DNA from: an uncultured Poribacteria bacterium
GTDB lineage: Bacteria > Poribacteria > WGA-4E > WGA-3G
Length of the DNA stretch: 64,000 bases
NCBI GenBank assembly: GCA_951812525.1
Contig: OX638316.1
Location: 2,598,506-2,662,505 of the forward strand
Reading direction: 5' to 3'
Numbering within the stretch: the stretch's first letter is position 1; each line of letters begins with the position of its first letter. The notes below the pieces were generated by a model, which saw only the letters and a list, made by a program, of their open reading frames with translations, had not been told where the DNA came from and made no database searches. Both the position numbers and the translations under genes were made by a program. Shown here piece after piece: positions 25,207-34,141 of the stretch.

Positions 25207-26415
25207 ATGTTGAATCAACTGTTGAATTGGCGGCTTGATACGGAAAAGCGTAGGAATCGGATGCGTTCTGTCGTTCTATTATCCCTTATTTTACACATGA
25301 TTGTTATTATCGTTTACCTCTTTCTTCCACTAAATCGACTCAGCAACCAGCAGGAAGATGCCTTTGCTGTCGATTTGCTCAATGACGCAGATGCTCCCAG
25401 AAAGCGGAACTTAAAGCCCAAACCGCCACTAACAAAAAAATTGTATGATCCCAACGAGCAGCTTGCGAGAAATGCGGAGGATAGAAAGATTGAAACGACG
25501 CGGAACAAGATAGATGAAGTCATGAAACTCAGTCCACGCGTTGTTCTTGAAGATGTTGAAGTCAACAAGGCACCGTTGAGTGAGGTTATTCCAGATGTTA
25601 TGACCGATGCCCAATTACGGGATGCGGAAGCCTCAAACCTGAGCAGGCTCATCTCACAACCTGGACAAACTGACGGGCGCGGTATCGTTACCGGCAGAGT
25701 TCGTGCGCGCGGCGATGGAGGCATGGGCAGGTTCCGCGGTAGTGGACAAGGTGGCGGGGATGGACTCCTTGGTGGCGGCGGAAAAGATGGTGCCGCCGAT
25801 CGTCTCGGTATCATCAATTTTCTCAATGAACTCGACGGCCCCAAGGATGTTGTTTACTGTCTTGACATCACTGCAAGTATGCAGGCAGCAGGACTCAATA
25901 AACTCGAATTAGCCATTACTTCTATTAAAGATTCCATAATGATGCTCGGCAGTGAGGATGCCTTAAATTTGGTAACGTTTTCCGCGCAGGTAGAAGCCAT
26001 GCACAAAACGATGCTACCGGCGAACGCTGCCAATATAGAGCGTACCTTGAAGTACCTTAATAGATTTACACCGCGGAGCATTCAAGGCAATACTGACACA
26101 AATATTCTTTCCGCTCTTGAAGTCTCTTTAGCCTTTGAACCCACTGTTATTGTTTTGGTAACAGACGGCTTACCGGTGTGGGATGATGATGATACGGTAT
26201 ACATTGAAACGGACCCACAGAAAATTCTTGACACGGTTCGTGAACATAACCGCAGTAACGCCGCTATCTATGTTGTTGCTCTTGAAATCGATTTAAAACG
26301 CTCACGTGGTGCGAAACTGCTTGTTTCCCTCGCTGAAGAACACAATGGAGAAATAAAACCAATTGGTTCAGACCTATTGTATGAATATATAGAAGATGAA
26401 GGATTGAACGATTAA
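25207..26415 (+). CDS. Membrane-anchored VWA-domain protein with TonB-like N-terminus
   Basis: A basic N-terminus and one membrane helix (about 21-42, in RSVVLLSLILHMIVIIVYLF) precede a Pro/Lys-rich periplasmic stretch, as in TonB-type proteins. Next are a charged region (50-155), a Gly/Arg-rich linker (about 158-195) and a von Willebrand A domain from about 213 to 395. The MIDAS reads DITAS (canonical DxSxS with Thr for the first Ser) with TDT and VTDG downstream, so metal binding is probably kept. No C-terminal TonB domain follows. AGAGGG precedes the start. It lies between the RIS-winged-helix gene and an SDR; no MoxR ATPase partner is seen. Confidence 0.8.
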   Translation: MLNQLLNWRLDTEKRRNRMRSVVLLSLILHMIVIIVYLFLPLNRLSNQQEDAFAVDLLNDADAPRKRNLKPKPPLTKKLYDPNEQLARNAEDRKIETTRNKIDEVMKLSPRVVLEDVEVNKAPLSEVIPDVMTDAQLRDAEASNLSRLISQPGQTDGRGIVTGRVRARGDGGMGRFRGSGQGGGDGLLGGGGKDGAADRLGIINFLNELDGPKDVVYCLDITASMQAAGLNKLELAITSIKDSIMMLGSEDALNLVTFSAQVEAMHKTMLPANAANIERTLKYLNRFTPRSIQGNTDTNILSALEVSLAFEPTVIVLVTDGLPVWDDDDTVYIETDPQKILDTVREHNRSNAAIYVVALEIDLKRSRGAKLLVSLAEEHNGEIKPIGSDLLYEYIEDEGLND

Positions 26416-26439
26416 TTATAGATTGAAATTGGAGTGAAT

Positions 26440-27246
26440 ATGAATCAAAAATCCGCTACAACTACTATCCAACAATTCCAACTTGACGACAAGGTGAGCC
26501 TCGTCAGCGGAGCAAGCCGCGGTATTGGGCTTGCCATGGCAGAAGGACTGGCAGGTGCAGGTTCAGACCTCGCCATCGTCGGCAGGAAGCTGGATACATT
26601 AACCCCAATCGCTGAACGAATTGCTGCCGAGACGGGTAAAACCGTTCTTCCAATTCAGGCAGATGTCGGCAATCTTTCTGAAATTGATGCCGTTGTTGCC
26701 CAGACCGCTGAAACTTTTGGCAGAATTGATGTTCTTGTCAACAATGCCGGTGTTAATAGACGGAATCCTGCACTGGAATTTACCGAAGAAGATTGGGATT
26801 TCGTCACGGATATTAATCTGAAAGGTGCCTTCTTTCTCGCAAAAGCATGCGGCAGTATCATGAAAAAACAGAAGGCTGGCAAGGTAATTAACACCTTGTC
26901 GCTCACCTCAGCGATCGGGCTGCCCACGAGTGTCGCCTATACAGCAGCAAAGGGTGGACTCCTGCAGTTAACAAAACTCCTTGCCGTGGAGTGGGCAGAA
27001 CACAACATTCAGGTGAACGGCATCGCACCCGGTTTTATCCGAACAGAGATGACTGCACCGGCGCGTGAAGATGCCCGAAATGAATGGATTCTCAATCGAA
27101 CACCGGCTTATCGGTGGGGCGAACCTGAAGATTTGGCGGGCTTGACAATCTTCTTCGCATCCAACGCCTCCGATTTTGTCACGGGTCAAATGGTTTTTGT
27201 TGATGGTGGATTCATGGCTGGGAGTGACTGGAGGCGGCGTTCTTAG
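26440..27246 (+). CDS. Short-chain dehydrogenase/reductase (gluconate 5-dehydrogenase-like)
   Basis: The 268-residue protein is a classical SDR: cofactor motif SGASRGIGLAMAEGL, NNAGVNRR, active-site Ser in LSLTSAIGLPT, and YTAAKGG with the catalytic Tyr and Lys, then PGFIRTEMTAP, with C-terminal VDGGFMAGSDW. The GRKLDTL stretch after the second strand hints at NADP(H). By overall pattern it resembles gluconate 5-dehydrogenase/3-oxoacyl reductase-type enzymes; the substrate is not fixed. GGAG is placed five bases before ATG 26440; an in-frame GTG at 26434 is less likely. The next gene starts one base after its stop, so they are translationally coupled. Confidence 0.9.
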   Translation: MNQKSATTTIQQFQLDDKVSLVSGASRGIGLAMAEGLAGAGSDLAIVGRKLDTLTPIAERIAAETGKTVLPIQADVGNLSEIDAVVAQTAETFGRIDVLVNNAGVNRRNPALEFTEEDWDFVTDINLKGAFFLAKACGSIMKKQKAGKVINTLSLTSAIGLPTSVAYTAAKGGLLQLTKLLAVEWAEHNIQVNGIAPGFIRTEMTAPAREDARNEWILNRTPAYRWGEPEDLAGLTIFFASNASDFVTGQMVFVDGGFMAGSDWRRRS

Positions 27247-27247
27247 A

Positions 27248-27484
27248 ATGGAAAAAGAACACAGTCAGGAACACAGCGAAAACCAAACATCACTAAAAGA
27301 AATCGAACAGATTCTGCACGAGTTTCAGATTAAAGGTGCTGTCCTCTTTGATCATGCCCCGGTTTTACGCATCCAAATCTCCGAAGCGCAGTTTACGCAT
27401 GCGCTTCAGGTCCGAGAAACCTTAGTGGAGCGGATAAAGCCGCTCGGATATCGCTTCGTCGCTCTTGATTTAGATGAACTGTAG
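27248..27484 (+). CDS. Small protein resembling the LarE C-terminal tail domain
   Basis: This 78-residue protein begins with a charged, mostly polar stretch (1-22). From about residue 25 it reads LHEFQIKGAVLFDHAPVLRI, ISEAQFTHALQVRETLVERI, then GYRFVALDLDEL. The last part closely follows the end of LarE/ExsB-type sulfur transferases, where ARIEVxxEDFxxLLxxRExIVxxLKxLGFxYVTLDL is usual. Here the PP-loop ATPase domain is missing. The start one base after the SDR stop suggests coupled translation. It could be a stand-alone subunit or a remnant kept by selection; I favour a real small gene because the frame is intact. Confidence 0.6.
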   Translation: MEKEHSQEHSENQTSLKEIEQILHEFQIKGAVLFDHAPVLRIQISEAQFTHALQVRETLVERIKPLGYRFVALDLDEL

Positions 27485-27560
27485 GAATCTAAGAGATAAA
27501 ATGATGACTTTTCTCTATAGGTGTGACGTGCGGTGAGGTTCAATTTCGCTGGACAAAAAT

Positions 27561-27589
27561 TTGATTTTCACGCCGTGATGTGTTATAAT
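27561..27589 (+). promoter_or_regulatory. Sigma70-type promoter of the polyprenyl synthase gene
   Basis: TTGATT (27561-27566) and TATAAT (27584-27589) with 17 bases between. The leader to the ATG is about 115 bases. Confidence 0.7.
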
Positions 27590-27709
27590 ATTAAGGCAGA
27601 ATTTGCAAGTCAACCCTTAAAAAGTCTTAGACTTTCTACTTCAGAAATCTGAAAAGAACACGGGAGGACTGTGCGAATCAAGAACACGGCGTAAGATATA
27701 AGGAGACCG

Positions 27710-28774
27710 ATGCAGAAAACTGGACAGGACCCCTCACCAACACAGCACCTTGTCGCCACATACCTCAGCGATGTCAAAAGCAGGGTTAATGCCTGCATTT
27801 TCGATTTCCTCCCGACTGCCCATGAGCACCCGGATGTACATAAGTTGTACCAGATGATGTTAGACTACCCGCGCCGCGCTGGTAAAGGGTTAAGACCTGC
27901 TCTCTGTATGCTTATCTGTGAAGCATTCGGCGGAGATCCAGAGCGTGCTGTGAATACCGCTGCCTCGCTTGAACTCCTACAGAATTGGCTCCTGATTCAC
28001 GACGATATTGAAGATGGCTCCGAGCTTCGTAGAGGTGAACCCTGTCTTCATCAAAAACACGGTATTCCGATGGCAATCAACGTCGGTGATGCACTACACT
28101 GCAAAATGTGGGAGATGCTCCACCGGAACACAGAGATCCTCGGACACGAACTCACCTTCCGGATTTTATCGGAGTTTATACAGCTCAGCAACCAAGTCGT
28201 TGAAGGGCAGCATATTGAATTGAGTTGGGTTAACGATAACCGTTGGGATCTCGACGAAAACGACTACTTGACCATGTGTATACAGAAAACGGCATGGTAT
28301 ACCTGTATTACACCTTGTCGGGTCGGGGCAATCATCGGTGGTGCAAGCGAAGAGGAAGTAGACGGACTCGTACAACTCGGCAAAGAGATCGGAATCGCCT
28401 TCCAAATTCAGGACGATGTTCTCAATCTCATTGGTGATGTCGGCAGATACGGCAAAGAGATTGCTGGTGATATTAGCGAGGGCAAACGTACGCTCGTTCT
28501 CATCCACCTCATCAACTCCTGTACCCCTGCCGAAGCACAGCAGGTCGTTGATATTATGGCACGTCGGCGGGATGAAAAAACCGAGGCGGAAGTCGAGAGT
28601 ATCCTCCAGTTAATGCAAAAATATAAATCAATTACATACGCGCAACAACGTTCTAAAGAGCTTCTACAGGAGGCTGCTGGACGATTTAGCCACAACTTTG
28701 CCCATCTCCCTAATGGACGAGCAAAACAGTTGTTTCTGTCTTTAATTCATTTTTTCGTTGAACGTGAATACTAA
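27710..28774 (+). CDS. Trans-isoprenyl diphosphate synthase
   Basis: The all-helical prenyltransferase fold is seen over 354 residues: GKGLRPALCMLICEAFGG about 63, first Asp-rich motif DDIED about 98 (DDxxD), HQKHGIPMAINVGDAL, and second Asp-rich motif FQIQDDVLNLIGD about 232, followed by KEIAGDISEGKRTL. These bind Mg-diphosphate for chain elongation to FPP, GGPP or longer products. The product length cannot be read with confidence, because the residues before the first motif (ELLQNWLLIHDD) are not the small or large residues that clearly set it. Preceded by GGAGA and followed at 25 bases by the aldolase gene. Confidence 0.9.
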   Translation: MQKTGQDPSPTQHLVATYLSDVKSRVNACIFDFLPTAHEHPDVHKLYQMMLDYPRRAGKGLRPALCMLICEAFGGDPERAVNTAASLELLQNWLLIHDDIEDGSELRRGEPCLHQKHGIPMAINVGDALHCKMWEMLHRNTEILGHELTFRILSEFIQLSNQVVEGQHIELSWVNDNRWDLDENDYLTMCIQKTAWYTCITPCRVGAIIGGASEEEVDGLVQLGKEIGIAFQIQDDVLNLIGDVGRYGKEIAGDISEGKRTLVLIHLINSCTPAEAQQVVDIMARRRDEKTEAEVESILQLMQKYKSITYAQQRSKELLQEAAGRFSHNFAHLPNGRAKQLFLSLIHFFVEREY

Positions 28775-28798
28775 CACAAACTTAAAAAAGGAGAAGCT

Positions 28799-29863
28799 AT
28801 GAACGAGATTTCTTCTGGAAAATTGCGTGGCATCACGAAGCTTGCCGATACAAATGGTCGCTTCAAAATGATGGCAATTGACCAACGCGGTTCCATGGTC
28901 GAAGCAATCGCGAATGTGCTAAATAAGGACAAAACCGATGTCCAATATGAAAATGTCGCCGCACTTAAAACCCTGATAACACAGGTCCTTGCCCCCAATG
29001 CCACTGCAGTTCTCACCGACCCAATTTACGGGCACCCGTACTCTATTACAGCCATTCCGCGTGATGTCGCTTTGCTACTCGCTTATGAAGAATCTGGCTA
29101 CGTCAGTGAAGGGGTTGCCGAGAACGAACGCCTCTCAAATCCGATAGCAAACTGGACTATCACAAAAGCGCATCGTGCTGGAGCGGATGCTATCAAGCTC
29201 CTCGCCTACTATCACCCCGATGCCTCGCCAGAGACCGTGAAGCATCAGCAAGACTTTGTATGCCATGTCGGGGACGAGTGTGAAAAGCACGATCTACCGT
29301 TCCTATTGGAATTGGTGAGTTACGCACTTGAAGGCACTACCAAGAGCGTCGGGTTCGCAAAACAAAAACCCGATCTCGTTATTCGAAGCGTTGAGGAATT
29401 CACGGATCCCAGCTACAAGGTTGACATCCTAAAGTTAGAGTTCCCCGCTGATCTGAAATACACGGCGGATTATCAAAATTCTACTTTTTATGCTGGAGAC
29501 TCGGCGTACGAACTTGCCGAAGTGAAGGAAATCTGTCAGAAGTTAGATGAGGCTTCAACCTTACCGTGGGTGATTCTAAGTGCCGGTGTCGATATTGAGG
29601 AATTTATCGAAAACGTACACCTTGCAACCGGAGCGGGAGCAAGCGGCTTCCTCTGTGGTAGAGCCATCTGGAAAGACGCTGTCAATTATTATCCAGACAC
29701 CAACGCCGTCAAGCAGTTCCTTGAGAACGAGGCGACAACGAATTTCAAAAATGCGAACGCCGCAGCGGAGAATGCACTGCCTTGGTTTGAACATCGCCAG
29801 TTCGGAGGCGAACAAAATGTTCGGGTTGCAAAGCAGACCGCAACGTGGTACCAAGACTATTAG
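28799..29863 (+). CDS. Tagatose 1,6-diphosphate aldolase-like class I aldolase
   Basis: The 354-residue protein has the LacD/DeoC-type class I barrel marks: FKMMAIDQRGSM about 20, DPIYGHPYS, GADAIKLLAYYHPDAS about 128, LPFLLELVSYAL about 166, VDILKLEFPADLKY about 205 with the Lys that would form the Schiff base, and a phosphate-binding AGASGFLCGRAIWK about 280. The family cleaves tagatose 1,6-bisphosphate or related sugar phosphates to triose phosphates. GGAGA precedes the start. No other lac/gat gene is near, so the natural substrate may be a different sugar phosphate. Confidence 0.85.
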   Translation: MNEISSGKLRGITKLADTNGRFKMMAIDQRGSMVEAIANVLNKDKTDVQYENVAALKTLITQVLAPNATAVLTDPIYGHPYSITAIPRDVALLLAYEESGYVSEGVAENERLSNPIANWTITKAHRAGADAIKLLAYYHPDASPETVKHQQDFVCHVGDECEKHDLPFLLELVSYALEGTTKSVGFAKQKPDLVIRSVEEFTDPSYKVDILKLEFPADLKYTADYQNSTFYAGDSAYELAEVKEICQKLDEASTLPWVILSAGVDIEEFIENVHLATGAGASGFLCGRAIWKDAVNYYPDTNAVKQFLENEATTNFKNANAAAENALPWFEHRQFGGEQNVRVAKQTATWYQDY

Positions 29864-29987
29864 GTGCATCCGTGTTCTATGGATGAAAGGTGTTGGGCTG
29901 CTTATAGCAGCGGAGTAAGTGAAATCTGATCGAAAACTGTTGTGAATTGATAGTTTTATTCTACGCTTGGCGAATCGTTAAAGATTC

Positions 29988-30458
29988 TCATGCCATCGCG
30001 CTATTGATTTTTTCAAAGATTTTTCGAGCAATACGGAGGGTTGTGTCCTCTGGGACCTTCCCTCCTGTTTCCGCTACAAGTATAATAATAGTGTGTTGGA
30101 CGAATAAAAAATTCGCACCAGCCTGCCATACTGTATTACCCAGCCCATGACCATCATTCGGTGGCGGTTGATAGATGGAATCACGTCCACCGAGTTTCGG
30201 CACAGTCTGCGCCGATAGCCGAAATCTACCTTCATCAGCCGCTGTACACGCCTCGTCATCCGACGCGAAAAACCAGTAATGAATGGCTACTGACTCAGCT
30301 GCTGTCTGGTTTAACCACCATCTATCACGCCAACCGAATTGTGCCGCAGGAGACTTCGGAGCTGTTGGAGAATAAAGTTCTTGCGAGGAGGCACGACGTG
30401 CTGCAACATCTGCAAGGTCATCGGTTGTGAGTTGAATATCTTCTAACGTAAGTTGCAT
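29988..30458 (-). CDS. Unrecognised 156-residue protein
   Basis: No family is recognised. The protein begins MQLTLEDIQLTTDDLADVAA, continues with WRDRWWLNQTAAESVAIHYW, a mixed alpha/beta middle (ASDDEACTAADEGRF), then GHGLGNTVWQAGANFLFVQH followed by a hydrophobic strand TIIILVAE and an amphipathic last helix (RIARKIFEKI). There is no signal peptide, and it looks like a small soluble domain. The frame has no interruption and codon choice resembles the neighbours, so I accept it as a gene. The start lacks a strong ribosome site. It diverges from lptF; the 299-base gap between them is AT-rich with no further feature I can support. Confidence 0.55.
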   Translation of the reverse strand: MQLTLEDIQLTTDDLADVAARRASSQELYSPTAPKSPAAQFGWRDRWWLNQTAAESVAIHYWFFASDDEACTAADEGRFRLSAQTVPKLGGRDSIYQPPPNDGHGLGNTVWQAGANFLFVQHTIIILVAETGGKVPEDTTLRIARKIFEKINSAMA

Positions 30459-30757
30459 GTGGATATGATACCATCTCGGTCACAGAATTTCAAATTAAAT
30501 ACAGAGCTTATTCCCACTAACCTATAAGGGCATGTTTCTGTTTCTTTCAGATTTGTAACTCGCTTGTGACAGTGTATCGTTAAAATTATCGGCTTTATGA
30601 AAAAAAATAATGATTTTTTAAACACAAATCAACTAATGGAAAAACATCTGACTTTTGCTTATGTCGCTTAGAGTAGAACCGATGATTGTCGGATCTGTTG
30701 AGCGATCTGCTTGTAAAGTATACCTATAGTAAAACATTCACAGACGCATTATAAAAT

Positions 30758-31960
30758 ATGAGAATATTATCACGCTATATCCTCAAAGAATTTTTTCCGC
30801 CCTTCATAATAACACTTACCTGTTTCACCATTATGCTTATCTTCAATGACCTTTTTCGGTTAACGAAGCTTTTTGTGCAGAAAGGGGTAAGTCCGCTCTA
30901 TCTTGCCGAATTAATCTTTTATATGATGCCCGTGATGGTTGTGTTAGCACTTCCCATGGCGGTCTTAGTCGCTATTTTACTCGCACTTGGACGACTCTCT
31001 ACCGATAATGAGATAATAGCAATGAAGGCACACGGCGTAGCGTTCCATCAATTGATGCTACCTCTTTTGGTGATTGCACTTATATTGAGTTTTGTTAATC
31101 TTGCGCTAATGGACTATGCCTTGCCGCGAGCTAACCTCGCCTATGCTTCACTCAGACGCGATATCCAGAAACACAATCCCGCCTTCGTTTTGGAGGAAGC
31201 CACAGTTATGAAGGAATTAGAAACGGAGGGAAAACTCTGGATGTATGAATCTACGGCAGCGAAGAGTGGGCGTATGCAAAACGTTAAAATCTGGGATAGC
31301 ATCTGGAATGGACGTCCACGGTTCAGCCACGCGCAGGAAGGCACCCTCGCCTTTGAAAACGGTAGAGCAGTGCTCACACTTTACGACGGTCTCACTTACG
31401 AACCCACAACAAGCAATCCAGATGAGTTCCGTATAACAAAGTTTCAACAACAAAAACTCGCACTTCAGATGACAGAAGACCTCAAACGTGGCGAAATTCA
31501 AAACCAGACCCCCCGTTCGATGAGTATTACGCAACTTAAAGAGTTTATCGGCACGTTGCAATCTGCCGTTTCAACCAGCACGAACCCAGACTATACACTG
31601 CATAAACTTCGCTTTGCTCAGGTCGAGTATCACAAAAAGTTCTCCATCCCGTTTGCATGCTTAGCACTCGGTTTAATCGGCATCCCATTAGGCCTAATGG
31701 TGAAGCGGAGCGGCAAAATGATAGGATTTGGGATCGGATTGGCTGTCATTGTCGTCTACTACTTACTACTACAAACCGGACAAACCGCAGGTGTGGATGA
31801 TGTCCTCCATCCAATGTTCGCCATGTGGCTACCGAACATTGTAGTCGGGGCATTCGGGATTATGCTTAGCCTCTGGATGATAGGCGAAGGAAAACTACGG
31901 ACTTGGCGTGAGCAGGAAAAAAAAATACCACTCGTTGTTGATAGGAAAACAGCGTCTTAG
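30758..31960 (+). CDS. lptF: LptF-type permease of the lipopolysaccharide export complex
   Basis: This 400-residue protein belongs to the YjgP/YjgQ family: RILSRYILKEFFPPF start, membrane segments at about 12-35, 55-75 and 100-120, the DNEIIAMKAHGVAF coupling-helix phrase about 85-98, a large periplasmic beta-jellyroll (about 130-290) and three final membrane segments including IPFACLALGLIGIPLGLMVK. LptF and LptG with LptB extract LPS from the inner membrane and pass it to LptC/LptA. Its companion follows 105 bases downstream. The presence of this pair supports a Gram-negative-type envelope. The start ATG has no strong Shine-Dalgarno sequence. Confidence 0.88.
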   Translation: MRILSRYILKEFFPPFIITLTCFTIMLIFNDLFRLTKLFVQKGVSPLYLAELIFYMMPVMVVLALPMAVLVAILLALGRLSTDNEIIAMKAHGVAFHQLMLPLLVIALILSFVNLALMDYALPRANLAYASLRRDIQKHNPAFVLEEATVMKELETEGKLWMYESTAAKSGRMQNVKIWDSIWNGRPRFSHAQEGTLAFENGRAVLTLYDGLTYEPTTSNPDEFRITKFQQQKLALQMTEDLKRGEIQNQTPRSMSITQLKEFIGTLQSAVSTSTNPDYTLHKLRFAQVEYHKKFSIPFACLALGLIGIPLGLMVKRSGKMIGFGIGLAVIVVYYLLLQTGQTAGVDDVLHPMFAMWLPNIVVGAFGIMLSLWMIGEGKLRTWREQEKKIPLVVDRKTAS

Positions 31961-32065
31961 TTCCCATATTGTATGGTTTCAAGTGTGCCGAACACGAAGT
32001 TGTAGCACGCGCCTTCTATTGCCTCACGTATTGACGTTGAAATACTTCAGGATGGAAAACGCCGT

Positions 32066-33127
32066 TTGAATATTCTAGACCGTTATCTGCTTCGGGAATA
32101 TCTCCGCGCCTTCGCCGTTGCGCTTTTTTTCTTTATCGCTTTGGTTGTTATCGTTCGTCTATTGGATTATGACCTCAAAAAGTTTGAGGACGATATTGAC
32201 TACATCACTGCGACAAAGATTGTTCTTTTTCAAGCGCCGCGTAGGATTATGGAAATGGTGCCGATCGCTGCATTCGTCGCCGTCTTTTTTAGCCTCGGTA
32301 GGATGGTAAGAAGCAACGAGTTCACGGCGATGAAGGCTGGTGGTATAAGTGTTTACCGACTTCTCGTCCCTATTCTTCTTGTGACGCTCGTTATCTGTGG
32401 GCTCTTCACATTTTTCTATGACCGAATTGCCTCCCCTGCCTTTCACCAGGCGCATCTTTTACAAAATAAAGTAAAACCCCGACGCGGCAGAAATATCGTC
32501 TTCAAAGGCAAAAATGACCGTACCTTTTACTCACAGCGAATCGTCTTGGATGAACGGAAAATCAGCCACTTGACGATTTATGAATATGATCCAGAAAATC
32601 AACTGGATCGTATAACCTTCGCCAAATCTGCGACGTGGACACCCACGCAGTGGGAGCTCACCGAGGGGTATATCCGCCACTTTGAACAAGGCGTTGAGGT
32701 AGATTACGAAACTTTCGACACTTACGCTATTGATCGTCATGAGGATCCGGCGCGTTTTATCGGAAGCGAAAAAGATCCCAGGGCAATGACGATTAAGGAA
32801 CTCCGCGAGCAGATTGCATATAAACAAGAGGCGGGACAGATTCATCGGAAGGAGCGAGTGAAGTTGTATCACAAAACAGCATACCCATTCGCCGCCGTTG
32901 TTGTCGTTATGTTGGGAGCACCCATTGCCATCCGGTTTGGAAGAGCCGGTTTTTTCGCCGGTTTAGTTATTGCTTTCTTCATCTCTTTCATCTATTGGGC
33001 ACTCTCCTTCGCAACACTTGAAGGGTTGAGTGAAAGCGGCAAACTCCATCCATTTCTCGCCTGTTGGGGTGCGAATATCCTCTACGCAGTTGCTGGGAGT
33101 ATCATGATCTGGCGTACACCGAAATAG
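32066..33127 (+). CDS. lptG: LptG-type permease of the lipopolysaccharide export complex
   Basis: The second YjgP/YjgQ protein, 353 residues, begins NILDRYLLREYLRAFAVALF and shows the same layout: three N-terminal membrane segments, SNEFTAMKAGGISVYRLLVP as coupling helix about 85-104, a periplasmic domain of about 150 residues and three C-terminal segments (AAVVVVMLGAPIAIRFGRAG). It pairs with the lptF-like gene upstream. A TTG at 32066 appears to be the start; it lies about 14 bases after AGGA and fits the family N-terminus, while no ATG is available in frame nearby. No lptA, lptB or lptC is visible here. Confidence 0.85.
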   Translation: MNILDRYLLREYLRAFAVALFFFIALVVIVRLLDYDLKKFEDDIDYITATKIVLFQAPRRIMEMVPIAAFVAVFFSLGRMVRSNEFTAMKAGGISVYRLLVPILLVTLVICGLFTFFYDRIASPAFHQAHLLQNKVKPRRGRNIVFKGKNDRTFYSQRIVLDERKISHLTIYEYDPENQLDRITFAKSATWTPTQWELTEGYIRHFEQGVEVDYETFDTYAIDRHEDPARFIGSEKDPRAMTIKELREQIAYKQEAGQIHRKERVKLYHKTAYPFAAVVVVMLGAPIAIRFGRAGFFAGLVIAFFISFIYWALSFATLEGLSESGKLHPFLACWGANILYAVAGSIMIWRTPK

Positions 33128-33158
33128 AATCAACCGACCTGCTAGCGCAATAGAAAAC

Positions 33159-33740
33159 ATGGGCTCCTCAAAAATTGGCAACTTCTTCTTCAAAATTCGC
33201 AGCTTCACCCCGATCCCTTTCATCTTCGCATTACTCTATTTCGCAGAACCATCGCTGTACACAGTCGCGATCAGTGTGCCGTTTATTGTTATCGGTGAGT
33301 TCCTCCGAATGTGGGCTGTCGGATATGCAGGCGCATCCACCCGTGCCAGAACTCTCGGTGCCGCTCGAGATCTCGTCACAACAGGTCCTTACAGTTACGT
33401 CCGCAACCCCCTTTATCTCGGCAATTTCCTACTTAGCTTCGGTGTCTGTCTTGTTGCAAATGTTTATTGGCTCATTGCAGTCCTGATTATCGGCTATTTC
33501 TCCCAGTATCTTCCAATTATTGCGCTGGAAGAGGCATACCTGTTGGAATCCTGTGGTCAAGTCTATCAGTCATATCGAGAACGAGTACCTCGCTTTTTGC
33601 CTCGGTTCCGTACCTATCCGAATCCATCTCCCCACGATTTTTCTTGGTGTCGCGCCATTAAGAGTGAAAAACGAACCTTGACGGCAATTGCATGTGTCGT
33701 CGGATTGATTTTTGCGAGGCAGCTTGTCAACCTGTCGTAG
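33159..33740 (+). CDS. Isoprenylcysteine carboxyl methyltransferase-like membrane protein
   Basis: The 193-residue protein has about four membrane segments and the ICMT/PEMT signature: RTLGAARDLVTTGPYSYVRNPLYLGNF about 63-90 and, after two segments, the Glu-rich EEAYLLESCGQVYQSYRERVPRF about 125-148, which form the S-adenosylmethionine site in the family. Bacterial members methylate small lipids or unknown targets at the membrane. It begins 31 bases after lptG and is co-directional; the ribosome site is weak. The target is unknown. Confidence 0.8.
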   Translation: MGSSKIGNFFFKIRSFTPIPFIFALLYFAEPSLYTVAISVPFIVIGEFLRMWAVGYAGASTRARTLGAARDLVTTGPYSYVRNPLYLGNFLLSFGVCLVANVYWLIAVLIIGYFSQYLPIIALEEAYLLESCGQVYQSYRERVPRFLPRFRTYPNPSPHDFSWCRAIKSEKRTLTAIACVVGLIFARQLVNLS

Positions 33741-33785
33741 TCTTTCCTCTAATCACAATCAACGCATACATCAATTTTTGCCAAA

Positions 33786-33983
33786 ATGGAAAATACAACG
33801 CCAACACTAAAACTCCCTCGCCGTATGGTCTTAATCATCGTTTTCGTCGGAATCATCGGACTTTTTGGTGGTGTGTTGGTCGGATTGCTGCCTTGCCAAC
33901 ATTGTGAAAAGACAGTGCTACAGGTAGGGAAATATAAGGTCTTTGGCGAACACCGCATCTATTGTCCGCTGCATGATAGATAG
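33786..33983 (+). CDS. Small membrane protein with a Cys/His-rich tail
   Basis: A 65-residue product with one membrane helix (about 15-36, VLIIVFVGIIGLFGGVLVGL) and a short tail bearing CQHC at 37-40 and CPLH at 60-63, a spacing that could bind one zinc or iron. No ribosome site is clear, and the protein is not one I recognise. It follows the methyltransferase gene by 45 bases on the same strand. The combination of membrane helix and paired Cys motifs is unlikely by chance, but a non-coding reading cannot be excluded. Confidence 0.5.
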   Translation: MENTTPTLKLPRRMVLIIVFVGIIGLFGGVLVGLLPCQHCEKTVLQVGKYKVFGEHRIYCPLHDR

Positions 33984-34141
33984 TAGTCCTATTTTTCTAA
34001 GCGATGAAACTCACAATTTTCCTTCCCAATAGTTTCACAATGGTATATAATAAACATTAGTGTTCGTTATGTACAAAATCTGTGTAACTGAAACGAATCA
34101 CCTGAAGGACGTAACTTTCAGAAATAGAAGGAGACAACCTC

